Below are positions 15,887-24,771 of a stretch of 64,000 bases of DNA, piece by piece. Origin of the DNA: Actinomycetes bacterium (GTDB lineage: Bacteria > Actinomycetota > Acidimicrobiia > Acidimicrobiales > Ilumatobacteraceae). A program made the position numbers and the translations under genes. The stretch lies in the NCBI GenBank assembly GCA_025358125.1, contig JANYKS010000007.1, positions 1-64,000 of the forward strand, given 5' to 3'. How positions within the stretch are numbered: position 1 is the stretch's first letter; each line of letters starts with the position of its first letter. The notes under the pieces are model-generated. The model worked only from the letters and a program-made list of their open reading frames with translations. It did no database searches and was not told where the DNA came from.

Positions 15887-16489
15887 CTACAGCTCTGGCT
15901 CCTGCCAGTCGGTCTCAGGGTTGTCCTGAACGAGGTGCTGCAACACCTCACCGTCGATCGCGTCGACGAGCACGAGCCCGCGGCGGCGCGGCGGGTTCTC
16001 GATCGAGTAGCAAAGCACCCGCCAGGTCGGCCGACTGCGTAGTCCACGCCAAACCTGCTGCGCCGACGCATGACCGACAGCGAAGCCGACCGCGGCCGTT
16101 GCGGCCACAAGGGCCTGCTTTTCGTCGACCTGCATCCTCCAGCCGGACGTGAGGCAGAGTGTGCCGAACGCGCCGAGCAGGATCGCTGCGAACAGCATCC
16201 CCTTGTTGATCAGCACCGGATGACCGGTGCCATGGGTGAGCCACAGCACGAAGCAACCGACGGCGAGGACGAAGTAGATCGTGCCGGGAATTCGCCGGCG
16301 GCTGTTGTCGGGGAACTGATACGGACCGACGAACTCGCTCGCGTCAAGGTCATCCGGAAGGGCATCGCGGAACTCGCCACCGTCGCTCGACTTCACTGCC
16401 GGCGCCACCGCAACCGCCTCCCCGGTCGTTGCCTTCCCGGTCGTTGCCTTCCCGGTCGTTGCCGTCTCGGTCGTCGCCTTGTCTGCCAT
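15887..16489 (-). CDS. Membrane protein with Thr/Ala repeat tail
   Basis: This 200-residue membrane protein has a low-complexity N-terminus in which TTGKA repeats (a 15-base DNA repeat at about 16425-16475), then an acidic stretch. Helices lie near residues 70-86, 95-115 and 127-140. The C-terminal cytoplasmic or exported domain is about 55 residues (RPTWRVLCYSIENPPRRRGLV). I do not recognise the family. It lies 11 bases after the HIT gene's stop and is probably in its operon, between thrS-HIT and the pgsA-patA pair. Confidence 0.7.
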   Translation of the reverse strand: MADKATTETATTGKATTGKATTGEAVAVAPAVKSSDGGEFRDALPDDLDASEFVGPYQFPDNSRRRIPGTIYFVLAVGCFVLWLTHGTGHPVLINKGMLFAAILLGAFGTLCLTSGWRMQVDEKQALVAATAAVGFAVGHASAQQVWRGLRSRPTWRVLCYSIENPPRRRGLVLVDAIDGEVLQHLVQDNPETDWQEPEL

Positions 16490-16500
16490 CGCCGATCAGG

Positions 16501-17019
16501 CTACGGCGCCGGCCATGCAGCGCGCACTTTCGCGGCAGTGTCCGCCAATGCCTCGGGAAGCGTGCGTGTGTTGGCGACGGCGGTCATGAAGTTCGCGTCA
16601 CCGTGCCAGCGCGGCACCACGTGGACGTGGAGGTGTTGGCGAACACTCCCCCCGGCCGGTTCGCCGAGGTTGAGGCCCACGTTGACCCCCCCGGGCTGCT
16701 CGGCCGCTTTGACCGCGCGCACGGCGTCGGTGACGCAAGCCCACAACTCGCCGAACTCGGCGTCGGCGAGATCCTCGAGGTCGGGTATCTCGCGGTACGG
16801 CAATACCAGCACGTGACCAACGCTGTACGGGAACGCGTTCATGATCGCGAACGTCAGCGGACCGCGGTGCACGATATTGGTGTCCGTGTCGGGCAGGCCC
16901 GATTGCAGGATTCGGGTGAAGATGCTGGAGGTGTCGTCGATGTGCACTCCCCCGGCCGAGCCGCCGGACTGCACGTAGGTGGCTCGCCAGCCGTTCCACA
17001 AGAGTTCGAGGGGGGTCAT
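16501..17019 (-). CDS. HIT-family nucleotide hydrolase/phosphorylase
   Basis: This 172-residue cytoplasmic enzyme has the histidine triad HLHVHVVPRW near residue 134, the active-site His-x-His-x-His, plus the family's N-terminal FAIMNAFPYSVGHVLVLPYR. Actinobacterial relatives next to thrS (Rv2613c in M. tuberculosis) cleave diadenosine tetraphosphate, so an Ap4A role is the best guess. It follows thrS by 12 bases on the same strand. Synthetases make Ap4A as a by-product, which gives the pair a simple functional logic. Confidence 0.88.
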   Translation of the reverse strand: MTPLELLWNGWRATYVQSGGSAGGVHIDDTSSIFTRILQSGLPDTDTNIVHRGPLTFAIMNAFPYSVGHVLVLPYREIPDLEDLADAEFGELWACVTDAVRAVKAAEQPGGVNVGLNLGEPAGGSVRQHLHVHVVPRWHGDANFMTAVANTRTLPEALADTAAKVRAAWPAP

Positions 17020-17031
17020 CGAATCAGACCG

Positions 17032-19032
17032 TCACGCCAGCACGACACCAGCATCGACGTCTTCGCCGAGACGCGCGACGAAATCGTCGACCGGGACGTT
17101 GCGCTCGACTTCGCCGCCTCGCGGATTGACCCCAAGCGTGTGGTTGGCGACGTCGTCGTCGCCGACGACCAACACGTACGGCAGCTTGTCGAGCTTGGCC
17201 GAACGAATGCGCTTGCCGAGTTGATCATTCGCCTCGACGACGTCGACGCGAAAGCCTGCGGCTCGCAGCGCATCCGCCGTGGTCTGGGCGTAGGCCTCGT
17301 GGGCCGTGGCTACCGGCAGGATGCGCGCCTGCACCGGTGCGAGCCACGCCGGAAATGCTCCGGCAAAGTGTTCGATCAAGACGCCCATGAACCGCTCGAT
17401 CGATCCGAACAGGGCGCGGTGCAACATGATCGGCTGATGGCGGGCGTTGTCGGCGCCGACGTATTCGAGGTCGAAACGCTCGGGCAGGGTGAAGTCGCAC
17501 TGGATCGTGCTCAATTGCCAGCTCCGGCCGATCGCGTCCTTGACGTCGATGTCGATCTTCGGACCGTAGAACGCCGCATCGCCCGGCTTGACCTTGAACG
17601 GCAACCCGTGGCGCACGAGGGCTTCACGCAGGGCCTCCGTTGCCTTGTCCCAAATCTCGTCGGAACCGACGGACTTCTTCGCGTCACGCGTGCTGAGGTA
17701 TGCCGTGAAATCGGTGAAGCCGAACGCACGCAGTACCGACAGCACGAAGTCGAGCAGCGAAGCAATCTCGTCCTGGAGCTGATCCTCGGTGCAGTAGATG
17801 TGGCTGTCGTCCTGGGTGAAGCCGCGGATCCGCATCAACCCGTGCAATGTGCCGGCGCGCTCGTAGCGGTAGACCGTGCCCAACTCGAACAGGCGTAGCG
17901 GCAACTCGCGGTACGAGCGCTGGCGGCTGCGGAAGATAAGGCAGTGCATCGGACAGTTCATCGGCTTCAGGTAATAGGTGCCGTTGTCCATCTCCATCGG
18001 CGGGTACATGCCGTCCTTGTACCAGGCAAGGTGTCCGCTCGTCTCGAACAGCTTGCCGTTCGCGAGGTGCGGCGTGTACACGAACTGATAACCGCCGTCT
18101 TGGTGACGCTGACGGCTGTAGTCCTCCATCTGCTTGCGCACGATGGCGCCCTTGGGATGCCACACCGCAAGACCGCCGCCCAACTCGTTGGGGAAACTGA
18201 GCAGATCGAGCTCGACCGCAAGTCTGCGGTGATCGCGCTTTTCGGCCTCGACGAGTCGGTGCAGGTGCTCGTCCAGCGCCGCCCTGGAATCCCATGCCGT
18301 GCCGTAGATGCGCTGCAGCATCGGACCCTTCTCGTTGCCGCGCCAGTACGCTCCGGCCACCTTCATCAGCTTGAAATGGCCGAGCTTGCCCGTCGACGGT
18401 ACGTGGGGCCCGCGGCACATGTCGACGAACTCCGGCGTGTTGCGATACACGCTGACCGTTCCACCGGGATCGACCTCACCCGCATCGACGCCGACGTCAT
18501 CGTCGTCCGGATCGACGGGGGCGTCGCCGAGAGCGCGTACACGCTCGATGATCTCGCATTTGTAGGGCTGATCGGCGAACAATTCGAGGGCGTCGTCGAT
18601 GGACATCTCGCTGCGCACGAACGGCTGATCGGAGGCGATGATCTCACGCATCCGCTTGTCGACCGCGACGAGATCGTCGTCGCTGAACGTCTTGGCGCCC
18701 GGCAGTTCGAAGTCGTAGTAGAAGCCATCGGTGATGGCAGGGCCGATCGAGAACTTGGCGCCGGGGAAGAGTTGGGTGACGGCCTGGGCCATGACGTGAG
18801 AGGTGGAGTGGCGGAGCACGTGGCGGCCACCGTCGGAGTCACCGGTGATGATCGCGACGGACGCGCCATCGGGCAGCGCGACGTTCAGATCGGCCTCGTG
18901 GCCGTTCACTTCGGCCGCAACTGCGGCCTTCACCAACCGGGGGCCGATTGACATCGCCACATCGGTCGCAGTGGCGCCCCGGGCGAAGGAGCGTTGCGAA
19001 CCGTCGGCGAGGGTGATGTGGATCTCGGACAT
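17032..19032 (-). CDS. thrS: Threonine-tRNA ligase
   Basis: This 666-residue class II synthetase charges tRNA-Thr with threonine. It has the N-terminal TGS domain (IHITLADGSQRSFARG), an editing domain with HxxxH-type site (HSTSHVMAQAVTQLFPG, about residue 72), and the catalytic core. The core shows zinc ligands Cys (MNCPMHC), His (DDSHIYC) and His (MLHRALFG). The anticodon-binding domain closes the protein (ARILPVATAHEAYAQ). ATG 19032 is chosen because it begins directly at the TGS domain; an open frame extends 15 codons further. Length is normal for the family. It heads the run thrS-HIT-membrane protein. Confidence 0.96.
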   Translation of the reverse strand: MSEIHITLADGSQRSFARGATATDVAMSIGPRLVKAAVAAEVNGHEADLNVALPDGASVAIITGDSDGGRHVLRHSTSHVMAQAVTQLFPGAKFSIGPAITDGFYYDFELPGAKTFSDDDLVAVDKRMREIIASDQPFVRSEMSIDDALELFADQPYKCEIIERVRALGDAPVDPDDDDVGVDAGEVDPGGTVSVYRNTPEFVDMCRGPHVPSTGKLGHFKLMKVAGAYWRGNEKGPMLQRIYGTAWDSRAALDEHLHRLVEAEKRDHRRLAVELDLLSFPNELGGGLAVWHPKGAIVRKQMEDYSRQRHQDGGYQFVYTPHLANGKLFETSGHLAWYKDGMYPPMEMDNGTYYLKPMNCPMHCLIFRSRQRSYRELPLRLFELGTVYRYERAGTLHGLMRIRGFTQDDSHIYCTEDQLQDEIASLLDFVLSVLRAFGFTDFTAYLSTRDAKKSVGSDEIWDKATEALREALVRHGLPFKVKPGDAAFYGPKIDIDVKDAIGRSWQLSTIQCDFTLPERFDLEYVGADNARHQPIMLHRALFGSIERFMGVLIEHFAGAFPAWLAPVQARILPVATAHEAYAQTTADALRAAGFRVDVVEANDQLGKRIRSAKLDKLPYVLVVGDDDVANHTLGVNPRGGEVERNVPVDDFVARLGEDVDAGVVLA

Positions 19033-19121
19033 AGTGAAGCGCATTCTACGGTTGCGGGCCCGAGAGCATCCGTTCAATTCGCGCTGACCTGCGACCGAAC
19101 CGCGCCCGGGCGGCCTGCGGA

Positions 19122-19898
19122 CTATTCGCCGGCGGCCACGCTGAGTGCGGGCCCGCGGCCGTGTACGGGCGCTTCGTGCACATGGGCGATCACGGCCTTG
19201 TCGGCCGGCAGGCTCTCGGCCTTCTTCGTCGCGTACGTGTTCTTGTATTGCTGACCGGTGAGCTCACGAATCTCGAACATCAACTCGTCGGTGATCTGAC
19301 GCAGGACCAGATGGTCGTCGATCTTGTTGCGATATCGCTCGACCTTGATCGGCCGGCCGATCTTGATCGTCGCGCTCTTGCGGATCTTGGGCAGCTTGGC
19401 ATCGGGCGGCTGGATCTCACGGGTCCCGATCACGCCGACCGGATAGATCGGACAACCGACCTTGAGCGCGAGCCGGGCAGCACCGGTATGGCCTTTGTAG
19501 AGATGGCCGTCGCGGCTGCGAGTGCCCTCGGGGAAGATGCCGAAAAGCTCGCCGCGGCGCAGAACATCTTCAGCCGCGTCGAGCGCTGCCGTGCTCTTCT
19601 CGCCGCCGCTGCGGTCGATGGGGATCATGCCCATCGCAGGGAAGAGGAACTTGGTCTTCCACGAGTCCATGTACTCGGCCTTGCCGACGAAGCTGATGTT
19701 GCGCCCGACGTGCAGCATCAAAAAGCCACTGTCCAGGAAGCTGATGTGATTCGGGCAGAGAATCGCGGGGCCTTGTGCGGGCAGGCGCTCGAAGCCTTGC
19801 AGGTCAAAGCGCCACAGCCGCATGGCTACAGGCCGCACGACCCTGCGCGTGCGGTGCTGGATCGGCCCAGCACCCAAGCACCTCGTCGAATCATTCAT
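19122..19898 (-). CDS. plsC: 1-acylglycerol-3-phosphate acyltransferase family protein
   Basis: This 258-residue membrane-associated acyltransferase makes phosphatidic acid or a related lipid from a lyso form. The catalytic H-x4-D motif is NHISFLD (about residues 51-57). The glycerophosphate-binding motif is FPEGTRSRDG (about 122-131), and PVGVIGTREI follows as motif IV. The tail after residue 215 (TGQQYKNTYATKKAESL) is polar. Several paralogues of this family are usual in actinobacteria, so exact acceptor specificity is open. It lies 89 bases upstream of thrS and downstream of mshC on the same strand. Confidence 0.88.
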   Translation of the reverse strand: MNDSTRCLGAGPIQHRTRRVVRPVAMRLWRFDLQGFERLPAQGPAILCPNHISFLDSGFLMLHVGRNISFVGKAEYMDSWKTKFLFPAMGMIPIDRSGGEKSTAALDAAEDVLRRGELFGIFPEGTRSRDGHLYKGHTGAARLALKVGCPIYPVGVIGTREIQPPDAKLPKIRKSATIKIGRPIKVERYRNKIDDHLVLRQITDELMFEIRELTGQQYKNTYATKKAESLPADKAVIAHVHEAPVHGRGPALSVAAGE

Positions 19899-20009
19899 TT
19901 GTCGTCACCAGCCCACACCTGCTTGGCACATGTGGCCACTGTAAACCACGATCACCCGGCCACGAAGACGCCGTCGTGTCTTTCAGGTAAAGACTGTGTG
20001 AACGAAAAC

Positions 20010-21146
20010 CTATGCCGCTGGCGGCAATTGCAGATCCACTCCGAGCAGAGCGGCTGCTTGGGTTACGTCGCAACCTGCGGCTGCTGCGCCGTCGACCGCC
20101 AACACGGCGGCCCGTGTGTCGAGGTCGTCGTCGAGTGCCTCGCGGACACAATCGATCACCGACGTTGTCAATCCGCCCGCCGCCGACTGCCAGCGCTCGA
20201 GCCGTTCGACCGACCTCGGCATGAGCTCGTCGTCCCAGCTCCAGTTCTCGCGGTAGTGGTGCTCGATGATGGCCAGACGGATCGCCCGGGGGTCATAGGT
20301 CTCGCGCAGTTTGTCGACGAAGACGAGGTTGCCGAGGCTCTTGGACATCTTCTTACCGTCCATGTAGACCATCGGCCCGTGCAACCAGTGGCGAACGAAT
20401 GGCTCACCGGTGGCCGCCTCGCTCTGGGCCCGCTCGCATTCGTGATGAGGGAAGATCAAGTCGCTACCGCCACCGTGGAGGTCGATCGTCGTCCCGAGCT
20501 CGCGCAGCGCAAGCGCGCTGCACTCGATGTGCCACCCCGGTCGTCCCGGACCCCACATCGTCTCCCACGACGGCTCGTCGGCGGCCGACGGTTGCCACAG
20601 CACGAAGTCGAGCGGATCGCGCTTGTTCGGATCATCGACGTTGCCGCCGCGCTCACGGGCGAGCTCGATCATCTTCTCGCGGGAGTAGTTGCTCACCGAC
20701 CCGAAGCTCGGGAACTTCGACACGTCGAAATAGACCGCGCCCCCCGACTGATACGCGAAACCGCGATCGAGGACCATGCCGATGAAGCCGCGGATGTCAC
20801 TGATGGCCGACGACGCGCGGGGGGTGCTGTACATCGGCAACAGGTTGAGTGCCACCATGTCGCGCTCGAAACGGGCCTCTTCGCCGGCGGCCAGGTCGAG
20901 ATAATGCACGCCGAGTTGGCGCGCCCTCGCGAACAACGGATCATCGACATCAGTCACGTTGCGAACGCACTTCACGACGTGGCCGAGATCGATCAGGCGC
21001 CGCTGCAAGATGTCGTAGATCACGAACGTGGCAGCGTGGCCGAGGTGCGTCGCGTCGTACGGCGTGATGCCACAGGTGTACATGGTGACCGTGTCATCGG
21101 GCTCGAACGGGACAACGGCCTGGCGGGCCGTGTCATACAGACGCAT
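20010..21146 (-). CDS. mshC: Mycothiol biosynthesis cysteine ligase
   Basis: This 378-residue cytoplasmic ligase joins cysteine to glucosaminyl-inositol with ATP, the third enzyme-catalysed stage of mycothiol synthesis. It is related to cysteinyl-tRNA synthetase but carries the MshC-type zinc motif TCGITPYDATHLGHAATF (Cys25 onward), where CysRS has CGPTVYD. The KMSKS loop is intact (GKKMSKS) and HGGGSDLIFPHHECE supplies the other zinc ligands. The protein is shorter than CysRS because it lacks the tRNA-binding C-terminus. The ATG at 21146 lies two bases after the npdG stop, so the two are co-translated. Confidence 0.92.
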   Translation of the reverse strand: MRLYDTARQAVVPFEPDDTVTMYTCGITPYDATHLGHAATFVIYDILQRRLIDLGHVVKCVRNVTDVDDPLFARARQLGVHYLDLAAGEEARFERDMVALNLLPMYSTPRASSAISDIRGFIGMVLDRGFAYQSGGAVYFDVSKFPSFGSVSNYSREKMIELARERGGNVDDPNKRDPLDFVLWQPSAADEPSWETMWGPGRPGWHIECSALALRELGTTIDLHGGGSDLIFPHHECERAQSEAATGEPFVRHWLHGPMVYMDGKKMSKSLGNLVFVDKLRETYDPRAIRLAIIEHHYRENWSWDDELMPRSVERLERWQSAAGGLTTSVIDCVREALDDDLDTRAAVLAVDGAAAAGCDVTQAAALLGVDLQLPPAA

Positions 21147-21148
21147 TG

Positions 21149-21892
21149 TCAAGACGGCGATCCGTCTCGGTGCTGTGGAATCTCGCTGACGGGTGCCGCG
21201 TCCACAGGTGCCGCAGCCGACTTGGTTTCTCGCGGATCGCCGCGAATGCCTGTCAGCTTCGGGGCAACTCGGGTCTTGTACCGGACGTTGAGCTGCAGCA
21301 ACACCGCCGTGAAAGCCTCGATCGCAGTGGCGTTCGACAACTCGCCGGCGTCGAGCGGGCGACAGCCGGGAATCTTCTTGACGATCTCGGCGATGACCTC
21401 GGTCGCCTCCGGATCATCGCTGCAGATCAAGACATCGGAGTCGATCGGGGACCCGAGATGGCCTAATTCCGTAGCCGGAAGGTGGTGGAACGCGGCGACG
21501 ACCCGGCATTTCGGGACGGCCGCCTGCACATGGGCAGCCACGCTCCCTCGTGGTGGGACCAACGGCTGGAATTCGTGGCCGACGCGCACGAGGGCGTTGG
21601 CCATGCTGACGACGACCTTACCCTCCAGGAGATGGGCAAATTCCTGCGCGGTCGTGGCGGCCGAGTCCCACGGCGTTGCGATCACGACGATGTCGCACTC
21701 GGCAGCACCGGGATTGTCGGCGCACTCGAGGAGGTCGGCGAGGTCACCCCATTTCGCGACGAGCTTGTCCCGAATCTCCATCGAACGGTACTTCGATCGG
21801 GAGCCGATCACGCACGTGTATCCGATCGATGCGAGCCGCGCGGCTAATGCGCTACCCGCTGGACCGGTGCCGCCCAAGATTCCGATACGCAT
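21149..21892 (-). CDS. npdG: F420-dependent NADP reductase
   Basis: This 247-residue cytoplasmic oxidoreductase moves hydride between NADPH and coenzyme F420. The start at 21892 opens directly into the Rossmann motif MRIGILGGTGPAGSALAARL, followed by VIGSRSKYRS for the NADP phosphate and DIVVIATPWDS. The C-terminal half has VAAFHHLPATEL, as in known F420:NADPH oxidoreductases. An open frame 46 codons further upstream overlaps fabI and is rejected. The pair with mshC links two actinobacterial redox cofactors. The gene is divergent from fabI, with 61 bases between the starts. Confidence 0.88.
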   Translation of the reverse strand: MRIGILGGTGPAGSALAARLASIGYTCVIGSRSKYRSMEIRDKLVAKWGDLADLLECADNPGAAECDIVVIATPWDSAATTAQEFAHLLEGKVVVSMANALVRVGHEFQPLVPPRGSVAAHVQAAVPKCRVVAAFHHLPATELGHLGSPIDSDVLICSDDPEATEVIAEIVKKIPGCRPLDAGELSNATAIEAFTAVLLQLNVRYKTRVAPKLTGIRGDPRETKSAAAPVDAAPVSEIPQHRDGSPS

Positions 21893-21953
21893 GGCCTCAG
21901 CCTGCCACAACGCGTGCCGAACTCCTCGCTCGATCAGCGGTAAGGTCGCTCGC

Positions 21954-22721
21954 ATGGGTCTGCTGTCTGGAAAGAACATCGTCATCACCGGGGTCCTGAC
22001 GGACGCATCACTTGCGTTCGGGGTCGCCAAACTCGCTCAGGAGGAGGGCGCCGACATCGTTCTGACCGGAGCGGGCCGGGCGCTCAGTCTCACCCAACGC
22101 ACGGCACGCAAGTTGGCGACGCCGGTGCCCGTGTTCGAACTCGATGTCACGGTTCCAGAGCACCTCGAAACCGTCCGCAACGCCGTCGGCGATCGGTGGG
22201 GGCGGGTCGACGGTGTGCTGCACTCGATCGGGTTCGCGCCGGCCAATTGCCTCGGCGACGATTTCATGGGTGTCACCTGGGACGACGTATCGGTCGCGAT
22301 GAACATCTCGGCCTACTCGTTGAAGGCACTGGCCGACGCGTTCGTGCCGCTGATGACGAACGGCGGCGCGTTCGTCGGTCTCGACTTCGACAATTCTTCG
22401 GCCTGGCCCGCGTACAACTGGATGGGAGTTGCCAAGTCGGCATTGGAGTCACTGAATCGGTACCTCGCCAGAGAACTCGGACCGAAGGGGATTCGGAGCA
22501 ACCTGATCGCGGCCGGCCCGGTGAAGACGATGGCCGCCAAGAGCATCCCCGGATTCGCCAAGTTCGAGGACGTGTGGAGCGAACGCGCCCCGCTCGGATG
22601 GAATGTCTACGACTCCACCGCCGTCGCAAAAGCCGTCGTTGCGCTGCTCAGCGATTGGTTCCCGCTGACGACCGGCGAGATCATCCACGTCGACGGCGGC
22701 TTTCACGCCGTCGCTGTGTAG
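21954..22721 (+). CDS. fabI: Enoyl-ACP reductase (NADH)
   Basis: This 255-residue SDR-type enzyme reduces trans-2-enoyl-ACP in the last step of each fatty-acid elongation cycle. It starts MGLLSGKNIVITGVLTDASL with the FabI-type nucleotide motif, has SIGFAP after strand 4, and the catalytic Tyr-x6-Lys as YNWMGVAK. HVDGGFHAV closes it. TAAGG lies upstream of the ATG. Length matches FabI/InhA. It overlaps no gene and is followed after three bases by the DUF255 gene, so they share a transcript. The two are functionally unrelated as far as known. Confidence 0.93.
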   Translation: MGLLSGKNIVITGVLTDASLAFGVAKLAQEEGADIVLTGAGRALSLTQRTARKLATPVPVFELDVTVPEHLETVRNAVGDRWGRVDGVLHSIGFAPANCLGDDFMGVTWDDVSVAMNISAYSLKALADAFVPLMTNGGAFVGLDFDNSSAWPAYNWMGVAKSALESLNRYLARELGPKGIRSNLIAAGPVKTMAAKSIPGFAKFEDVWSERAPLGWNVYDSTAVAKAVVALLSDWFPLTTGEIIHVDGGFHAVAV

Positions 22722-22724
22722 GTC

Positions 22725-24713
22725 ATGGCGAACCGGCTCGCTCGGGAGACCTCCCCCTACCTGCGCCAGCACAAGGACAACCCGGTCGATTGGTTCGCGT
22801 GGGGGCCGGAGGCGTTCGCCGCGGCGACCGAACGCAACGTGGCGATCCTGCTGTCGGTCGGCTACTCGGCCTGCCACTGGTGCCACGTGATGGCCCACGA
22901 ATGCTTCGAGGACGATGACGTGTCGGCGGAGATGAACCGGCTGTTCGTCAACATCAAGGTCGATCGCGAAGAGCGCCCCGACGTCGACGCGATCTACATG
23001 GACGCGGTCCAGGCGCTCACCGGGCGCGGCGGCTGGCCGATGACGGTGTTCCTCACCCCGGCTGGCAAGCCGTTCTACGGCGGCACGTATTTCCCCAAGC
23101 CGCAGTTCCTGGCCCTGATGAACACCATCGACGACGTCTGGCGCAACAAGCAGGCCGACGTCGAGCAGAACGTTTCGGCGCTGATGGACGCGCTCGGTCG
23201 CACGACGAACATTCAGCCGAACCCCGACGTTCCCGGGGTCGAGGTCATCAACGCCGCGCTGGCGCAGTTCGCCCAGAACTTCGACGAAGAGTGGGGTGGG
23301 TTCGGCGCGGCTCCGAAGTTTCCATCGACGATGAACCTCGATCTCGTTCTCCGCGCCCACGCCCGGCACCCGAGCGACGCGGCTCGCACCGTTGTGATCA
23401 CCTCACTCGACGCGATGGCCAGCGGCGGCATGTACGACCACATCGGTGGCGGGTTCGCCCGATACAGCGTTGACCGCGAATGGCTCGTGCCGCACTTCGA
23501 GAAGATGCTGTACGACCAGGCGCTGCTGATCCGGGTCTACACCCACGCGTGGCTGGTGTTCGGGGACGATCGTTGGAAGCAGGTCGTGGAAGAGACGATC
23601 GGCTACGTGCTGAACGAGATGACCCATCCCGACGGCGGCTTCTACTCGGCCGAGGACGCTGACTCCCCCGACGAGCACGGCCAGGGTCACGAGGGTCTGT
23701 TCTACACGTGGACGACGTCGGAACTGGTCGAGGTGCTCGGTGAGGATCTCGCAGCCGAGGCGATCGCGTACTGGGAGGTCACCGCCGGCGGCAACTTCGA
23801 GGGCCGCAACATCCTCTGCCGGCTGAGCCATCGTGGCGACCTGACCCGGCCGACCAACATCGAACGAGCCCGCAAGTTGCTGTTCGGGGCGCGGCAAAGC
23901 CGCCCAAGCCCAGGGCTCGACAACAAAGTCCTCACCGAATGGAACGCGCTCATGCTCGCATCCCTCGCCGAGGCCGCGACGGCGATGGGCCGTGCAGATT
24001 GGCTTGCGGCCGCGGTCGACAACGGCGAATTCCTCCTCCGCGAGCTGAGACGACCCGATGGGCGCTGGCACCGCTCGTGGCAGGCGGACGGCACTCCTCG
24101 GGCGCGCCACGACGCACTGGCCGCCGATCATGCCTGCCTGATCGACGCGTTCACCCGGCTCGCTGAAGCGACCGGCCATGCGCACTGGATCGGCGAGGCG
24201 ACCTCGGTGGCCGACACGCTCCTCGATCATTTCTGGGACACCGATGCCGGAGGAGTGTTCACGACAGCCGACGATGCCGAGGCCCTGATCGTTCGCCACA
24301 AGGACCTGATGGACAACGCCACGCCGTCGGCGAACTCGGTCACAGCGGTCGCCTTGTACCGCCTCGGCGCGCTCACTGGCGAGGCTCGTTTCACGAACCA
24401 CGCCGATCAGACCCTGCAGTTGATCGGACGGATCATGGCCCAGGCCCCGACTGCGTGCGGCAATGCGATCGCGGCCGTCGACATGCGTCAGATTGGCCTG
24501 ACAGAAGTGCTGATCACCGGAGATCGACCCGATCTCGTCGCGGTCGTCCAACGCAGCTGGCTCCCCAACGCGGTCGTTGCGTGGGGCGAGCCATACGAGT
24601 CACCACTGTGGGTCGACCGACCAGACGGTTTTGCCTACGTTTGCAAGAACTTTGCATGTCAATTACCAGTGTCCACCCCCACCGATCTGCAATCCTTACT
24701 GACGCAACGGTGA
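22725..24713 (+). CDS. DUF255 thioredoxin-like protein (YyaL/SPATA20 family)
   Basis: This 662-residue cytoplasmic protein has an N-terminal thioredoxin-like domain with the hallmark SACHWCHVMAHECFED (Cys-His-Trp-Cys, about residues 49-52) and GGWPMTVFLTP. A long alpha/alpha toroid follows, similar to glycoside hydrolases and N-acylglucosamine epimerases (GGMYDHIGGGFARYSVD, then AEDADSPDEHGQGHEG). The family occurs from bacteria to man, and its reaction is not established. Length is normal. It begins three bases after fabI. Confidence 0.92.
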   Translation: MANRLARETSPYLRQHKDNPVDWFAWGPEAFAAATERNVAILLSVGYSACHWCHVMAHECFEDDDVSAEMNRLFVNIKVDREERPDVDAIYMDAVQALTGRGGWPMTVFLTPAGKPFYGGTYFPKPQFLALMNTIDDVWRNKQADVEQNVSALMDALGRTTNIQPNPDVPGVEVINAALAQFAQNFDEEWGGFGAAPKFPSTMNLDLVLRAHARHPSDAARTVVITSLDAMASGGMYDHIGGGFARYSVDREWLVPHFEKMLYDQALLIRVYTHAWLVFGDDRWKQVVEETIGYVLNEMTHPDGGFYSAEDADSPDEHGQGHEGLFYTWTTSELVEVLGEDLAAEAIAYWEVTAGGNFEGRNILCRLSHRGDLTRPTNIERARKLLFGARQSRPSPGLDNKVLTEWNALMLASLAEAATAMGRADWLAAAVDNGEFLLRELRRPDGRWHRSWQADGTPRARHDALAADHACLIDAFTRLAEATGHAHWIGEATSVADTLLDHFWDTDAGGVFTTADDAEALIVRHKDLMDNATPSANSVTAVALYRLGALTGEARFTNHADQTLQLIGRIMAQAPTACGNAIAAVDMRQIGLTEVLITGDRPDLVAVVQRSWLPNAVVAWGEPYESPLWVDRPDGFAYVCKNFACQLPVSTPTDLQSLLTQR

Positions 24714-24771
24714 CAGATCTTCGCTCAGTCGCTCTCACCGTGCGACCCCACTCTCGACAGGAACTCCGCCC

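Noticed and set aside
19161-22721. A plus-strand frame of 1186 codons
   Set aside because: Only the last 256 codons (fabI, from 21954) are real. The rest is antisense to plsC, mshC and npdG and stays open because of their GC-rich codon use.
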